This document shows, in pieces, positions 26,424-35,016 of a stretch of 64,000 bases of DNA. The stretch lies in contig NZ_JHQL01000002.1 of assembly GCF_000712975.1 (NCBI RefSeq), forward strand, positions 620,001 to 684,000, given 5' to 3'. Within the stretch, counting starts at the first letter, position 1, and each line of letters begins with the position of its first letter. The notes under the pieces are model-generated. The model ran no database searches and had not been told where the DNA came from. It was given only the letters and a program-made list of their open reading frames with translations. Source of the stretch: Vreelandella neptunia. Lineage in GTDB: Bacteria; Pseudomonadota; Gammaproteobacteria; Pseudomonadales; Halomonadaceae. A program made the translations under genes and the position numbers.

Positions 26424-27506
26424 CTAACCATTAGCAAACTCTGCACGGCCTACCACCAACGGATCAGTAGCCCCAATATTATTAATATCTTTACCTTCGT
26501 AGTTGAACGCGTTCAACACATAGCGCATAGCATTTAGGCGTGCCCGCTTTTTACAGTTCGACTTAATCACCACCCAAGGACATTCTGAGTGATCCGTATG
26601 GAAAAACATGGTTTCTTTGGCCTCAGTATACTCATCCCACTTTTCCAACGATGCCAAGTCAATCGGGCTAAGCTTCCAACGCTTAAGCGGATGCAGCTCA
26701 CGTTCTTTAAAGCGCCGCTGCTGTTCTTCGCGACTAACCGAAAACCAGAACTTAATTAAGTGGAGGCCACTGCCTACTAAATTGCGTTCTAGTTCAGGTG
26801 CTTGACGTAAAAAGTCTTGATACTGCTTCTCAGTACAAAACCCCATCACTCGCTCTACGCCTGCTCGGTTGTACCAGGAACGATCAAACAGCACCAGTTC
26901 GCCGTGAGTTGGCAAATGCGTGATGTAACGCTGAAAATACCATTGGCCTTGCTCAGTTTCAGTGGGTTTTTCAAGCGCGACCACTCGTGATCCTCGGGGG
27001 TTTAAATGCTCCATAAAACGCTTAATGGTGCCCCCTTTACCTGCTGCATCCCTCCCTTCAAACACAATCACGACACGCTGACCAGTTTTCTTAATCCACG
27101 ACTGCAGCTTCAATAACTCTACTTGCAGGTAGTACTTTTGTTTTTCATAAGATTTGCGAGATAGACGATTTTTGTACGGATAAGCTGCTGTTCTCCAATT
27201 TTCGACCAACGCTTCGTCTTTAGACACTGCGCGGCCTTTATCAAACTGCTTCCAATGCGTCAGCGCTTTTTTCAGTTCGGCTACATCATCAAGTGACGCC
27301 CCATCAATAATGTCTGCCACGGCTTTTAGCGTTTCTTCATGAGACTCAGGCAGCGGGCCTTTGAGACCCAAAATATCGGCAATAGCAGCAGCTTGGGCTT
27401 CCTGTGCGCCATGGGTCTTTTTCATCACGCTAAATTCATCCACCCATGGTACTGGTGCCTTCGCCTGGGGTGACGTGTCGCTATTGGTTGTGTTTGTTTT
27501 TACCAT
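26424..27506 (-). CDS. ppk2: Polyphosphate kinase 2 (PPK2 family)
   Basis: Transfers phosphate between polyphosphate and nucleotides. The 360-residue protein has Walker A FEGRDAAGKGGTIKRF (residues 149-164), the lid VALEKPTETEQGQWYFQRY, and Walker B FDRSWYNRAGVERVMGF with Asp208, all hallmarks of single-domain PPK2. An N-terminal extension of about 100 residues, partly helical, precedes the kinase core. Class (GDP- or ADP-preferring) cannot be decided by eye. No Pho box was seen in the upstream 278 bases. With the Pst/PhoBR block it adds polyphosphate handling to the window. Confidence 0.93.
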   Translation of the reverse strand: MVKTNTTNSDTSPQAKAPVPWVDEFSVMKKTHGAQEAQAAAIADILGLKGPLPESHEETLKAVADIIDGASLDDVAELKKALTHWKQFDKGRAVSKDEALVENWRTAAYPYKNRLSRKSYEKQKYYLQVELLKLQSWIKKTGQRVVIVFEGRDAAGKGGTIKRFMEHLNPRGSRVVALEKPTETEQGQWYFQRYITHLPTHGELVLFDRSWYNRAGVERVMGFCTEKQYQDFLRQAPELERNLVGSGLHLIKFWFSVSREEQQRRFKERELHPLKRWKLSPIDLASLEKWDEYTEAKETMFFHTDHSECPWVVIKSNCKKRARLNAMRYVLNAFNYEGKDINNIGATDPLVVGRAEFANG

Positions 27507-27784
27507 GACAGCCTCTTCCTCTTTTGCAACACGGTATTAATCGCCTTTTAAAGAGCATCGTACCGTAATACTCATTAAACAAAGCTGATACGCATCAATC
27601 ACTGTTCTAATAGAACTAGAACGAAGATATCGTTTACGTTTAAACCAAAAGACTCATCGGTCTTACTGCTAACCATCGTTAGCGCTGCCACTCTGGAGAA
27701 CTCACTCTACTCTTAGACACTGGGCATGCTTTTATATTAGAGCCCTCTTACTAAATAATGACGCCAGCCGAGCAGCTTTAAAGG

Positions 27785-28663
27785 CTATTCAATATTCTGA
27801 ATCTGCTCTCGCATCTGCTCAATCAATACTTTTAGCTCCACCGCGCAGCGGGTGGTTTCGGCGACTACCGATTTTGACGATAGCGTGTTGGCTTCGCGGT
27901 TGAGTTCCTGCATTAGGAAATCCAGACGGCGGCCTTTGGGGCCTTTTTGGGCTAACTGGCGGCTGACTTCTTGTACGTGCGCCGTTAGGCGATCCAACTC
28001 TTCATCTACATCGGCTTTTTGTGCCACCAGTACCAATTCGGCTTCCAGGCGTTGCGGGTCGAGTTCGGTTTTGGCGACGTCTAAGCGTTCCAGCAGCTGG
28101 GCGCGCTGGCGCTCTAAAATTTGCGGCAGCAGGCTGCGCACGGTGGCGACTTGTTCACTGACGGCCGTTAAGCGAGTGGTGATCATCTCAGCGAGTTTTT
28201 CGCCCTCCCGGGCGCGGGCGTCGATCAACTCGTCTAGCGCTTGGTCAAACAGCGTTTTAGCAGCGGCTTTAATGGCCTCTTGGTCTAGGTGCTGGGTTTC
28301 CATAACGCCGGGTTGGTTAAGTAACGCCAGCGTGGTGGGTGGTATCGCACTGGGCACCTGCTGCTGAATGGCGGCCAAGGCATCGGCAATCTCTTTCAAC
28401 CGTTGCACATTTACCGCAGGAGCTTGATTGGTTTCCGCGGCTTCAAAACGCAGGCTGCACTCGACTTTACCTCGCGCTAGGCGTGTGCGTAGGGCATCGC
28501 GCAGCACCGGCTCTAGCTCGCGCAGGGCGTCGGGTAGGCGAAAGTGCGGCTCCAGATAGCGCTGGTTCACCGAGCGGATTTCCACCTGCAGGGTTCCAAA
28601 CGGGGCGGCCTGCTCGGTGCGGGCAAAGGCGGTCATGCTGTGTACGTGGCGTGGGTTAGCCAT
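27785..28663 (-). CDS. yicC: YicC family protein (RNase-related)
   Basis: A 292-residue protein of the YicC family, recently described as an endoribonuclease-associated family in E. coli. The N-terminus HSMTAFARTEQ and middle EIRSVNQRYLEPHFRLPDALRELEP are typical, and the end has LDFLMQELNREANTLSSKS. The start is chosen at the ATG 8 codons inside the longest frame, with AGGAA upstream. It is divergent from rph, an RNase that matures tRNA, as is common in gammaproteobacteria. Confidence 0.9.
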   Translation of the reverse strand: MANPRHVHSMTAFARTEQAAPFGTLQVEIRSVNQRYLEPHFRLPDALRELEPVLRDALRTRLARGKVECSLRFEAAETNQAPAVNVQRLKEIADALAAIQQQVPSAIPPTTLALLNQPGVMETQHLDQEAIKAAAKTLFDQALDELIDARAREGEKLAEMITTRLTAVSEQVATVRSLLPQILERQRAQLLERLDVAKTELDPQRLEAELVLVAQKADVDEELDRLTAHVQEVSRQLAQKGPKGRRLDFLMQELNREANTLSSKSVVAETTRCAVELKVLIEQMREQIQNIE

Positions 28664-28806
28664 TAAAGATTCCTGTTCATCGCGCATTTAGGTCAGTCTA
28701 CCCGATCTTGTGCTGGTAGATACGTCTGCCTTGAATAGGCCCATCAACGGCGTCGCTGACGTGTACAATGGTGGGCTTTTCCACTGATAAATTGATGTGA
28801 GGTGTT

Positions 28807-29544
28807 ATGCGTCCTGATGTTGTTCGCCCTAGCGGTCGTGAAGCCGACCAGCTCCGTGAAATTCGCATAACCCGCGATTACACCCGCCATGCAGAAGGGT
28901 CGGTACTGGTGGAGTTTGGTGATACCAAAGTGCTGTGTAATGCGAGTGTGGAAGCGGGCGTACCGCGCTGGCTGCGTGGCAAAAATCAGGGTTGGATCAC
29001 CGCTGAGTACGGCATGCTGCCCCGTGCCACTCACACCCGCAGTGGCCGTGAAGCGACGCGTGGTAAACAGGGTGGCCGTACGCTGGAAATTCAGCGGTTG
29101 ATTGGCCGTAGCCTGCGCGCAGCGGTTAACTTGAAGAAGTTGGGCGAGTTCACCATTACCGTGGATTGCGATGTGATTCAGGCCGATGGTGGCACGCGCA
29201 CCGCTGCGATTACCGGCGGCTGTGTGGCGCTGGTAGATGCCATTCGTTATCTGCAGCGTGAGAAGAAGATCAAAGGTGATCCCTTTAAGCAGCTGGTTAG
29301 CGCGATTTCGGTGGGTATTTATAAAGGCGTACCGGTACTGGACTTGGATTATCCGGAAGATAGTAAAGCTGACACCGATCTGAACGTGGTGATGACTGAA
29401 AACGGCGAGCTAATTGAAGTCCAGGGTACCGCAGAGGCGGGGGCGTTTAACCGTACCGAGCTGAACGCGATGCTTGATCTCGCTGAGAAAGCTGGCTCCG
29501 AGCTGCGCGAAAAACAGCGCGAAGCATTGGGTATTCGCGGCTAA
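28807..29544 (+). CDS. rph: Ribonuclease PH
   Basis: Phosphorolytic 3'-5' exoribonuclease that trims tRNA 3' ends. The 245-residue protein has the family blocks [16 protein letters not shown] start, [37 protein letters not shown], and the catalytic-site region [18 protein letters not shown]. It ends in the helical RNA-binding tail ([20 protein letters not shown]). The start codon is preceded by a GTGAGGTG site. It faces the crc-like gene, with a 28-bp palindrome between them. Confidence 0.96.
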   Translation: MRPDVVRPSGREADQLREIRITRDYTRHAEGSVLVEFGDTKVLCNASVEAGVPRWLRGKNQGWITAEYGMLPRATHTRSGREATRGKQGGRTLEIQRLIGRSLRAAVNLKKLGEFTITVDCDVIQADGGTRTAAITGGCVALVDAIRYLQREKKIKGDPFKQLVSAISVGIYKGVPVLDLDYPEDSKADTDLNVVMTENGELIEVQGTAEAGAFNRTELNAMLDLAEKAGSELREKQREALGIRG

Positions 29545-29579
29545 ACCGTTAGTTAGCAAGCACTCAACGCGCCTACGCA

Positions 29580-29607
29580 AACAGGCCAGCTTATAAGCTG
29601 GCCTGTT
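29580..29607. terminator. 28-bp perfect palindrome between rph and the crc-like gene
   Basis: AACAGGCCAGCTTA is followed immediately by its exact reverse complement TAAGCTGGCCTGTT. It sits between two convergent genes and can act as a bidirectional transcript end, but neither side has a real T-run, so the termination efficiency is uncertain. Confidence 0.65.
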
Positions 29608-29643
29608 GCTGAGACGGGTAATGCGACGCGGGAAAGTGAGCGC

Positions 29644-30411
29644 TTACAGCGCTAAGTCATACTCAACGATCAGCGGTGCGAACTCGGAGAAGGTCGCATC
29701 GTAATCAATCCACGCGTCGACCACATGGCGACGGAAGTTGGGGCCGACCAGCTGGTAGTCGATCCGCCAGCCTTCTTGGCGCTCACGGGGCACGTCTTGG
29801 TCGAGCTTTGGCCACCAGGTATATTCACCCGCATCGCGATTAATTTCGCGGAAGGTGTCGATAAAGCCGGTTGGGCCAAGCACCTGATCCATCCAGGCAC
29901 GCTCTTCCGGGCGGAAACCAGAGGTTAGCTGATTGTCCGACCAGTTGGCCAAATCGATGGTTTTATGGGCAACGTGCCAAGTACCACAGATGATGTATTC
30001 GCGACGTTTGCGCGACATCTTCGTTAGATACTCTTGGTACTGCTCCATAAACGCCTGTTTGGCTTTTTGATCACTTCCATCAGGCATCAAGAAGGTGGCA
30101 ATGCTGAAGCGGTCATAATCCGCCTGCAGAAAGCGCCCTTCGTGATCACACTGAGGGAACCCAAGACCATACATAATCGCCTTGGGAATTTTGCGGCAGT
30201 AGAGTGCCACGCCGGAGAAACCATCTTCTTCTGCATCCAGGAAGTAGCCTTCGTAGCCTTCCGGATAGAGAATATGGTCGTCCAGTTCAAAACTTTTTGC
30301 CTTGATGTTCTGCACGCAGATCACGTCGGCATCCTGCTGAGCCAGCCAGTCCAGGAAGCCACGGTCGACGGCATCACGTATACCATTGACATTGATGCTG
30401 GCAATTTTCAT
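29644..30411 (-). CDS. crc: Crc-like post-transcriptional regulator (ExoIII fold lacking catalytic residues)
   Basis: A 255-residue protein of the exonuclease III / AP-endonuclease fold. It retains Asn7 (SINVNG), but the catalytic Glu of ExoIII is Asn35 (CVQNIKA), the Asp/Asn pair of the GDxN block is replaced by Thr144 and His146 (CGTWHVAH), and the closing Asp-His (SDH) is Glu243-Phe244 (FSEFAPL). Nuclease activity is therefore unlikely. In Pseudomonas the same slot, beside rph and pyrE, holds crc, an ExoIII-like protein without nuclease activity that works with Hfq in catabolite repression. Automated annotation would probably call it xth. Confidence in Crc comes from loss of residues plus synteny. 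Confidence 0.85.
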   Translation of the reverse strand: MKIASINVNGIRDAVDRGFLDWLAQQDADVICVQNIKAKSFELDDHILYPEGYEGYFLDAEEDGFSGVALYCRKIPKAIMYGLGFPQCDHEGRFLQADYDRFSIATFLMPDGSDQKAKQAFMEQYQEYLTKMSRKRREYIICGTWHVAHKTIDLANWSDNQLTSGFRPEERAWMDQVLGPTGFIDTFREINRDAGEYTWWPKLDQDVPRERQEGWRIDYQLVGPNFRRHVVDAWIDYDATFSEFAPLIVEYDLAL

Positions 30412-30563
30412 AAATCGTCCCTTTTGCGTCGCTGCTGTATGATACCCGACGTTTAGACGTTTGGGTAAATAGACAAACCCAATCTTGCTGTTTAACTCTG
30501 ATTTATTACTGCGTTTACTTAGATTTCTATTACTTACATTCCTATCGACAAGAGAAGACCATC

Positions 30564-31229
30564 GTGGCTACCACTCTACAACCCTATCAGCGCGATTTCA
30601 TTGCCTTCGCTATTGAGCAGGGCGTGCTCAAGTTTGGCGAGTTCACGCTTAAGTCTGGGCGAGTAAGCCCTTACTTCTTTAACGCGGGCCTGTTTCAAAC
30701 CGGTCGTGCCCTGGCTAAGCTGGGCCGTTTTTACGCTCAAGCCATTGTCGATAGTGGTCTGCAAGCGGATGTGCTGTTCGGCCCAGCCTATAAAGGCATT
30801 CCCCTGGCGGCGGTCACTGCCGCGGCCTTAGCCGACCACCACGATCGCGATATGCCCTACGCGTTTAACCGTAAAGAGGCCAAAACCCACGGCGAAGGCG
30901 GCAATATTGTCGGTGCACCACTGGCCGGCGATATTTTGATCATTGACGACGTGATTACAGCCGGTACGGCTATCCGTGAAGTGATGAGCCTAATTGAGCA
31001 AAGTGGTGCCCGCGCAGGTGGCGTGATTATTGCGCTTGATCGTCAAGAGCGCGGCCAGGGCGAACAAAGCGCTATCCAGGAAGTCCAGGCTCAGTACGGC
31101 ATGCCGGTTGTCAGTATTGTCACCTTAGAGCAAGTGCTTACTTACCTTGAAGAGCATGCTGGCGGCGAAATGCTGGCTTACGCCGAAGCGGTACGCGCTT
31201 ATCGCGACCGCTACGGCATCGCGGGTTAG
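30564..31229 (+). CDS. pyrE: Orotate phosphoribosyltransferase
   Basis: Converts orotate and PRPP to OMP in pyrimidine synthesis. The 221-residue protein has the PRPP-binding motif [14 protein letters not shown] (124-137), the catalytic-loop block [17 protein letters not shown] and the [10 protein letters not shown] segment. The start is a GTG with an AGAGAAGA site upstream. It is divergent from the crc-like gene, as in pseudomonads. Confidence 0.96.
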   Translation: MATTLQPYQRDFIAFAIEQGVLKFGEFTLKSGRVSPYFFNAGLFQTGRALAKLGRFYAQAIVDSGLQADVLFGPAYKGIPLAAVTAAALADHHDRDMPYAFNRKEAKTHGEGGNIVGAPLAGDILIIDDVITAGTAIREVMSLIEQSGARAGGVIIALDRQERGQGEQSAIQEVQAQYGMPVVSIVTLEQVLTYLEEHAGGEMLAYAEAVRAYRDRYGIAG

Positions 31230-31232
31230 TCG

Positions 31233-31706
31233 CTACTTACCGCTTAATGCGCCAGCGTAATCTTGCTGGCGCCACGCCTCATAGCTGACGATGGCAACGG
31301 CGTTAGAAAGGTTCAAGCTGCGGTTATTGGGCTGCATGGGGATGCGCAGCTTCTGTTCTGCGGGTAGCGCAGCATGGACCTGGGGCGACAGCCCTGCGGT
31401 TTCCGAACCGAATAGCAGTACATCGCCCGGCGCGAAAGCCGCGTCGCTGTGGGCTCGGGTGCCTTTGGTGGTAATCGCCCATATCGTGCGCCCCTGCATT
31501 GCCGCTTGAAACGCCGTAAAATTAGCATGGCGGGTAACATTGGCTAGGTCACGGTAATCTAGTCCGGCGCGGCGCAGCTTTTTCTCTTCGAGATCAAAGC
31601 CCAGCGGTTCAATTAAATGTAATCGGCAGCCATTGTTAGCCACCAGGCGCATAATGTTACCCGTATTGGGTGCCATACGCGGTTCAAATAGCGCTACTTC
31701 AAACAT
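31233..31706 (-). CDS. trmL: tRNA (cytidine/uridine-2'-O)-methyltransferase TrmL
   Basis: SPOUT-fold methyltransferase that modifies the wobble ribose (position 34) of tRNA-Leu. The 157-residue protein starts [23 protein letters not shown] and ends in the SAM-binding trefoil-knot motifs [12 protein letters not shown] and [23 protein letters not shown]. The start is placed at the ATG two codons inside a GTG start, with AGG upstream. It converges on pyrE with a 3-base gap. Confidence 0.93.
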   Translation of the reverse strand: MFEVALFEPRMAPNTGNIMRLVANNGCRLHLIEPLGFDLEEKKLRRAGLDYRDLANVTRHANFTAFQAAMQGRTIWAITTKGTRAHSDAAFAPGDVLLFGSETAGLSPQVHAALPAEQKLRIPMQPNNRSLNLSNAVAIVSYEAWRQQDYAGALSGK

Positions 31707-31802
31707 TACCACCTGCCTATTATTAACTCATTGTGCGTTCGCCCAGCGCCGCTGATTGTAATGGAATTTGCCTAGAAACACTTGTAGAGGTCACCCTTCA
31801 CC

Positions 31803-33872
31803 ATGACGCCCCAACCGCCAAAGAGCATTCTTAGCCGTATTAAAGGGCTAAACCCGCGCCAGCAGGAAGCGGTGCGCTATATCGATGGCCCCTGTTTGGT
31901 CTTGGCGGGCGCGGGGTCTGGTAAAACCAGCGTTATTACCACCAAAATCGCCTATCTGGTGCAAGAGTGCGGCATGAGCGCGCGCAAAATAGCGGCGGTT
32001 ACCTTCACCAATAAAGCCGCCAGGGAGATGAAAGAGCGCGTTGGGCAAATGCTGAAGGGTAAAGAGGGCCACGGGCTAACGGTGTCGACGTTCCACAATT
32101 TAGGCCTGACTATTATTCGCGGTGAGTTGAAAACACTAGGCTACAAACCAGGCTTTTCGTTGTTTGACCCAGAAGATGCCAAAGCACTGCTGCGCGATCT
32201 AATGAACAAAGACGCTCAGGTAGACGCCGAGCAGATCAACGCAGTGCAGAGCAAAATCTCCACGTGGAAGAACGATTTAGTGCTGCCCAGTGACGCGCTT
32301 TCTTTTGCCGCGGATGATGACGAGCACTTTGCCGCACGGGTTTATGAAGCTTACGTGCGCCACTTAAAAGCCTATAACGCGGTGGATTTTGACGACCTGA
32401 TCCTACTGCCGGTGGTGCTACTACAACGTGACCCAGACGCACTGGCCCGCTGGCGGAACAAAATTCACTATATGTTGGTGGATGAATATCAGGACACTAA
32501 CGTTTCTCAGTACCTACTGGTGAAACTGCTGATGGCCGAACGGGCGACCTTTACCGTGGTTGGCGACGACGACCAGTCGATCTACGCATGGCGCGGGGCC
32601 CGGCCTGAAAATTTGGTGACCCTTGGCGAAGACTTCCCGCGTCTGAACGTTATCAAGCTGGAGCAGAACTACCGCTCGACCGGCACCATTTTGCGTGCGG
32701 CCAACACGTTAATTGCTAACAACCCTCACGTTTACGATAAAACCTTGTGGTCGGATATGGGCGATGGCGCGCCGATTCGGGTCATCGTCAACCGTCATGA
32801 AGAGGCGGAGTCCGAGCGGGTAGCCAGCGAAATGCTGACTCGGCGTATCAAAGAAAAAGCAGAATGGCGAGATTTTGCGGTGCTCTATCGGGGTAACTTC
32901 CAGGCACGTTTATTAGAGCTCAAGCTGCAGCACTACCAAATTCCCTACAAGCTTTCCGGCGGTACGTCGTTTTTCTCGCGCAACGAGATCAAGGACACCA
33001 TGGCCTATCTGCGGCTGTTAATTAACCCTGCTGACGATAACGCCTTTTTACGTATTGTGAACGTGCCCCGCCGGGAAATAGGCCCTGGCACGTTGGAAAA
33101 GCTAGCCAACTACGCAACAGAGCGTTCAATTTCGCTGTTTGCTGCCTGCCACGAGCTAGGGTTAGAGCAAACGCTGCCGACTCGGGCCGTAGAGCGGCTT
33201 TCCCGCTTTACGCACTTTATTGATGGCGTGCGTAAACGCATGGATCAAGACGATGCCATCGCCGCCATTCGCGACATGCTGCGCGATATGGATTACGAGG
33301 CCTGGCTGTACCAAAATGCCAGCGCCCCAACCGTTGCTGAACGGCGTATGGCCAACGTATGGATTTTGATTGATCAGCTAGAGAAGTCACTAAACCGCGA
33401 CCCAGAAGATGCCGATGACTCCACCGCAACGGAAACAGACGGCGTAGAAGCCGCCATTTCCCGCCTAGTGCTTCGGGATATTCTTGAGCAACAGGCTGAA
33501 GAAGACGACTCAGACCGTGTGCAACTACTCACCATGCACGCCTCGAAAGGACTGGAGTTTCCCCATGTGTATTTGATGGGCTTAGAGGAAGATCTGCTAC
33601 CCCACCGCAATGCTATTGAAATGGGCACCGTGGAAGAGGAGCGCCGCTTGGCTTACGTTGGGATTACACGAGCAAGGCGTACCCTGACACTGACATTAGC
33701 CCGCCAGCGTAAAGCGTATGGTGAACTAATGGACTGTCAGCCCAGCCGCTTTTTAGACGAACTGCCCGCTGATGATTTGGAGTGGGAGGGCCGCGCCGAT
33801 AAAGAAGACCCCGAGAAAAAGCAGGCACGCGGGAAAGACGCGATTGCCGGGCTGCGTTCCTTGTTGGGTTAG
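31803..33872 (+). CDS. rep: ATP-dependent DNA helicase Rep
   Basis: 3'-5' UvrD-like superfamily 1 helicase that helps replication forks pass protein blocks. The 689-residue protein shows motif I LAGAGSGKTSVITTKIAYL, motif Ia TFTNKAAREMKERV, motif II DEYQDTN, motif III GDDDQSIYAWRGA, motif IV region NYRSTGTIL, motif V TMHASKGLEFPHVYL and motif VI YVGITRARRTL. The 'FDPEDAKALLRDLM' insertion region and length favour Rep over UvrD. The tail is charged. Confidence 0.95.
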   Translation: MTPQPPKSILSRIKGLNPRQQEAVRYIDGPCLVLAGAGSGKTSVITTKIAYLVQECGMSARKIAAVTFTNKAAREMKERVGQMLKGKEGHGLTVSTFHNLGLTIIRGELKTLGYKPGFSLFDPEDAKALLRDLMNKDAQVDAEQINAVQSKISTWKNDLVLPSDALSFAADDDEHFAARVYEAYVRHLKAYNAVDFDDLILLPVVLLQRDPDALARWRNKIHYMLVDEYQDTNVSQYLLVKLLMAERATFTVVGDDDQSIYAWRGARPENLVTLGEDFPRLNVIKLEQNYRSTGTILRAANTLIANNPHVYDKTLWSDMGDGAPIRVIVNRHEEAESERVASEMLTRRIKEKAEWRDFAVLYRGNFQARLLELKLQHYQIPYKLSGGTSFFSRNEIKDTMAYLRLLINPADDNAFLRIVNVPRREIGPGTLEKLANYATERSISLFAACHELGLEQTLPTRAVERLSRFTHFIDGVRKRMDQDDAIAAIRDMLRDMDYEAWLYQNASAPTVAERRMANVWILIDQLEKSLNRDPEDADDSTATETDGVEAAISRLVLRDILEQQAEEDDSDRVQLLTMHASKGLEFPHVYLMGLEEDLLPHRNAIEMGTVEEERRLAYVGITRARRTLTLTLARQRKAYGELMDCQPSRFLDELPADDLEWEGRADKEDPEKKQARGKDAIAGLRSLLG

Positions 33873-33898
33873 CAGCAAGTCATAAGAACACAAAAAAA

Positions 33899-33934
33899 TA
33901 TCCACAGGGGATTTTCAAAACCCACCTGTGGATA
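33899..33934. terminator. Hairpin of two DnaA-box-like arms after rep
   Basis: TATCCACAGG and CCTGTGGATA are perfect inverted arms around a 16-base centre. It lies between convergent rep and the cytochrome gene, so it probably ends one or both transcripts, although no strong T-run follows. Each arm contains 8 of 9 bases of the TTATCCACA DnaA-box consensus. Confidence 0.5.
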
Positions 33935-33962
33935 GATTGCACAACATTATTACAACAACAGC

Positions 33963-34793
33963 TTATTGCACTTCTGACACCATGTAATCGACAACGGCCA
34001 TAATTTCTTCGTCAGAGGCGCTGCTACCACCACGTGGCGGCATCACGCCTTTGCCGTTAAACACGCTTTCGTATAACGCATCGACACCCTGCTCAAGGCG
34101 CGGCGCCCACGCATCAGCATCGCCAATCAAAGGGGCACCAGCAACACCTGCCGCGTGGCAAGCCACACAACCAGCACTGGCATAAAGCGCTTCGCCATCT
34201 AAACCGCTGCCACCACTAGAAGCTTCCTCTTCGCTAGCTGCAGCGTCTGCGGTGCCTTCATCGGCACTGGTTTCCTCTGCTGCGGCCATATCATCGCTAG
34301 CGCTCTCTTCCGTCGCCTCTGCAGCCGCTTCTTCGTCACCGCCACCTAGCTCGGGAACGTCCATGACAGGCTCCACCATATACGCTGTCGCCGCTTCCAT
34401 CTCTTCGTCTGACAGGTTGGGGTTGCCGCCACGAGCAGGCATTGCACCAATACCGTTAATCGAGTGCTCTAGCAGTGTCGCGAAACCTTGTTCGGTACGC
34501 TCAGCCCACGCAGCTTCATCACCGCGAATAGGGGCTCCCGCTGCGCCCGTTTCGTGGCACGCCATACAGACGTTGTTGTAGATACCTTCGCCATCAACTT
34601 CGTCACCACCACCGCTGCTAGCGGCGGCTGGCGCTGCTGCGGTGCCACAGTCTTGGCCTTGCAAGCAGAGTTGACCTACCGGCGCTAAGCGCTCAGCGAT
34701 TGCGTCACGTGCTGCGTCTTGAGCATAAGCACCGGATGTGCCTGCCATGACGCCTAGGGCCGCCAGCCCGCTCATGATCAGCTTAGATTTCAC
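33963..34793 (-). CDS. Two-domain (diheme) cytochrome c with an acidic linker
   Basis: An exported 276-residue c-type cytochrome. After a signal peptide (LIMSGLAALGVMAGTSGAYAQ) there are two cytochrome c domains: CxxCH as CMACH (residues 76-80) with axial Met near 118 (GAMPARGG), and CVACH (209-213) with axial Met near 251 (GVMPPRGG). A Cys pair CLQGQDC precedes the first domain. The domains are joined by a roughly 50-residue Ala/Glu/Asp/Ser linker. The fold resembles the cytochrome c5 family, whose gene is near rep in Pseudomonas. The GTG start has GAGGTG upstream and gives a proper signal peptide. Confidence 0.85.
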   Translation of the reverse strand: MKSKLIMSGLAALGVMAGTSGAYAQDAARDAIAERLAPVGQLCLQGQDCGTAAAPAAASSGGGDEVDGEGIYNNVCMACHETGAAGAPIRGDEAAWAERTEQGFATLLEHSINGIGAMPARGGNPNLSDEEMEAATAYMVEPVMDVPELGGGDEEAAAEATEESASDDMAAAEETSADEGTADAAASEEEASSGGSGLDGEALYASAGCVACHAAGVAGAPLIGDADAWAPRLEQGVDALYESVFNGKGVMPPRGGSSASDEEIMAVVDYMVSEVQ

Positions 34794-35016
34794 TCTCACC
34801 ACCTCTTGAGTTTTGTCATAAAACGTTTTGTGCTTAACCCCTGCGCGCGGCAGCGACATCATCAACCTGCGGCAACCGGAACGCCAAGACGTGCATATCG
34901 CATTAGTATACCGAGAACGCCAAGCGTAAGAAAATGCTACTAAGCGCGGCAATTCAACCTAAACTGAGCTTTATGCTTAATTCAGCGGTTTAAAAACCGT
35001 ATCAATGTTCAGCTAT

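Noticed and set aside
29644..30411. Reading the crc-like gene as a pseudogene of exonuclease III
   Set aside because: The frame is intact and full length, and the residue losses are exactly at the active site while the fold is kept. That pattern and the synteny indicate a functional Crc-type protein.
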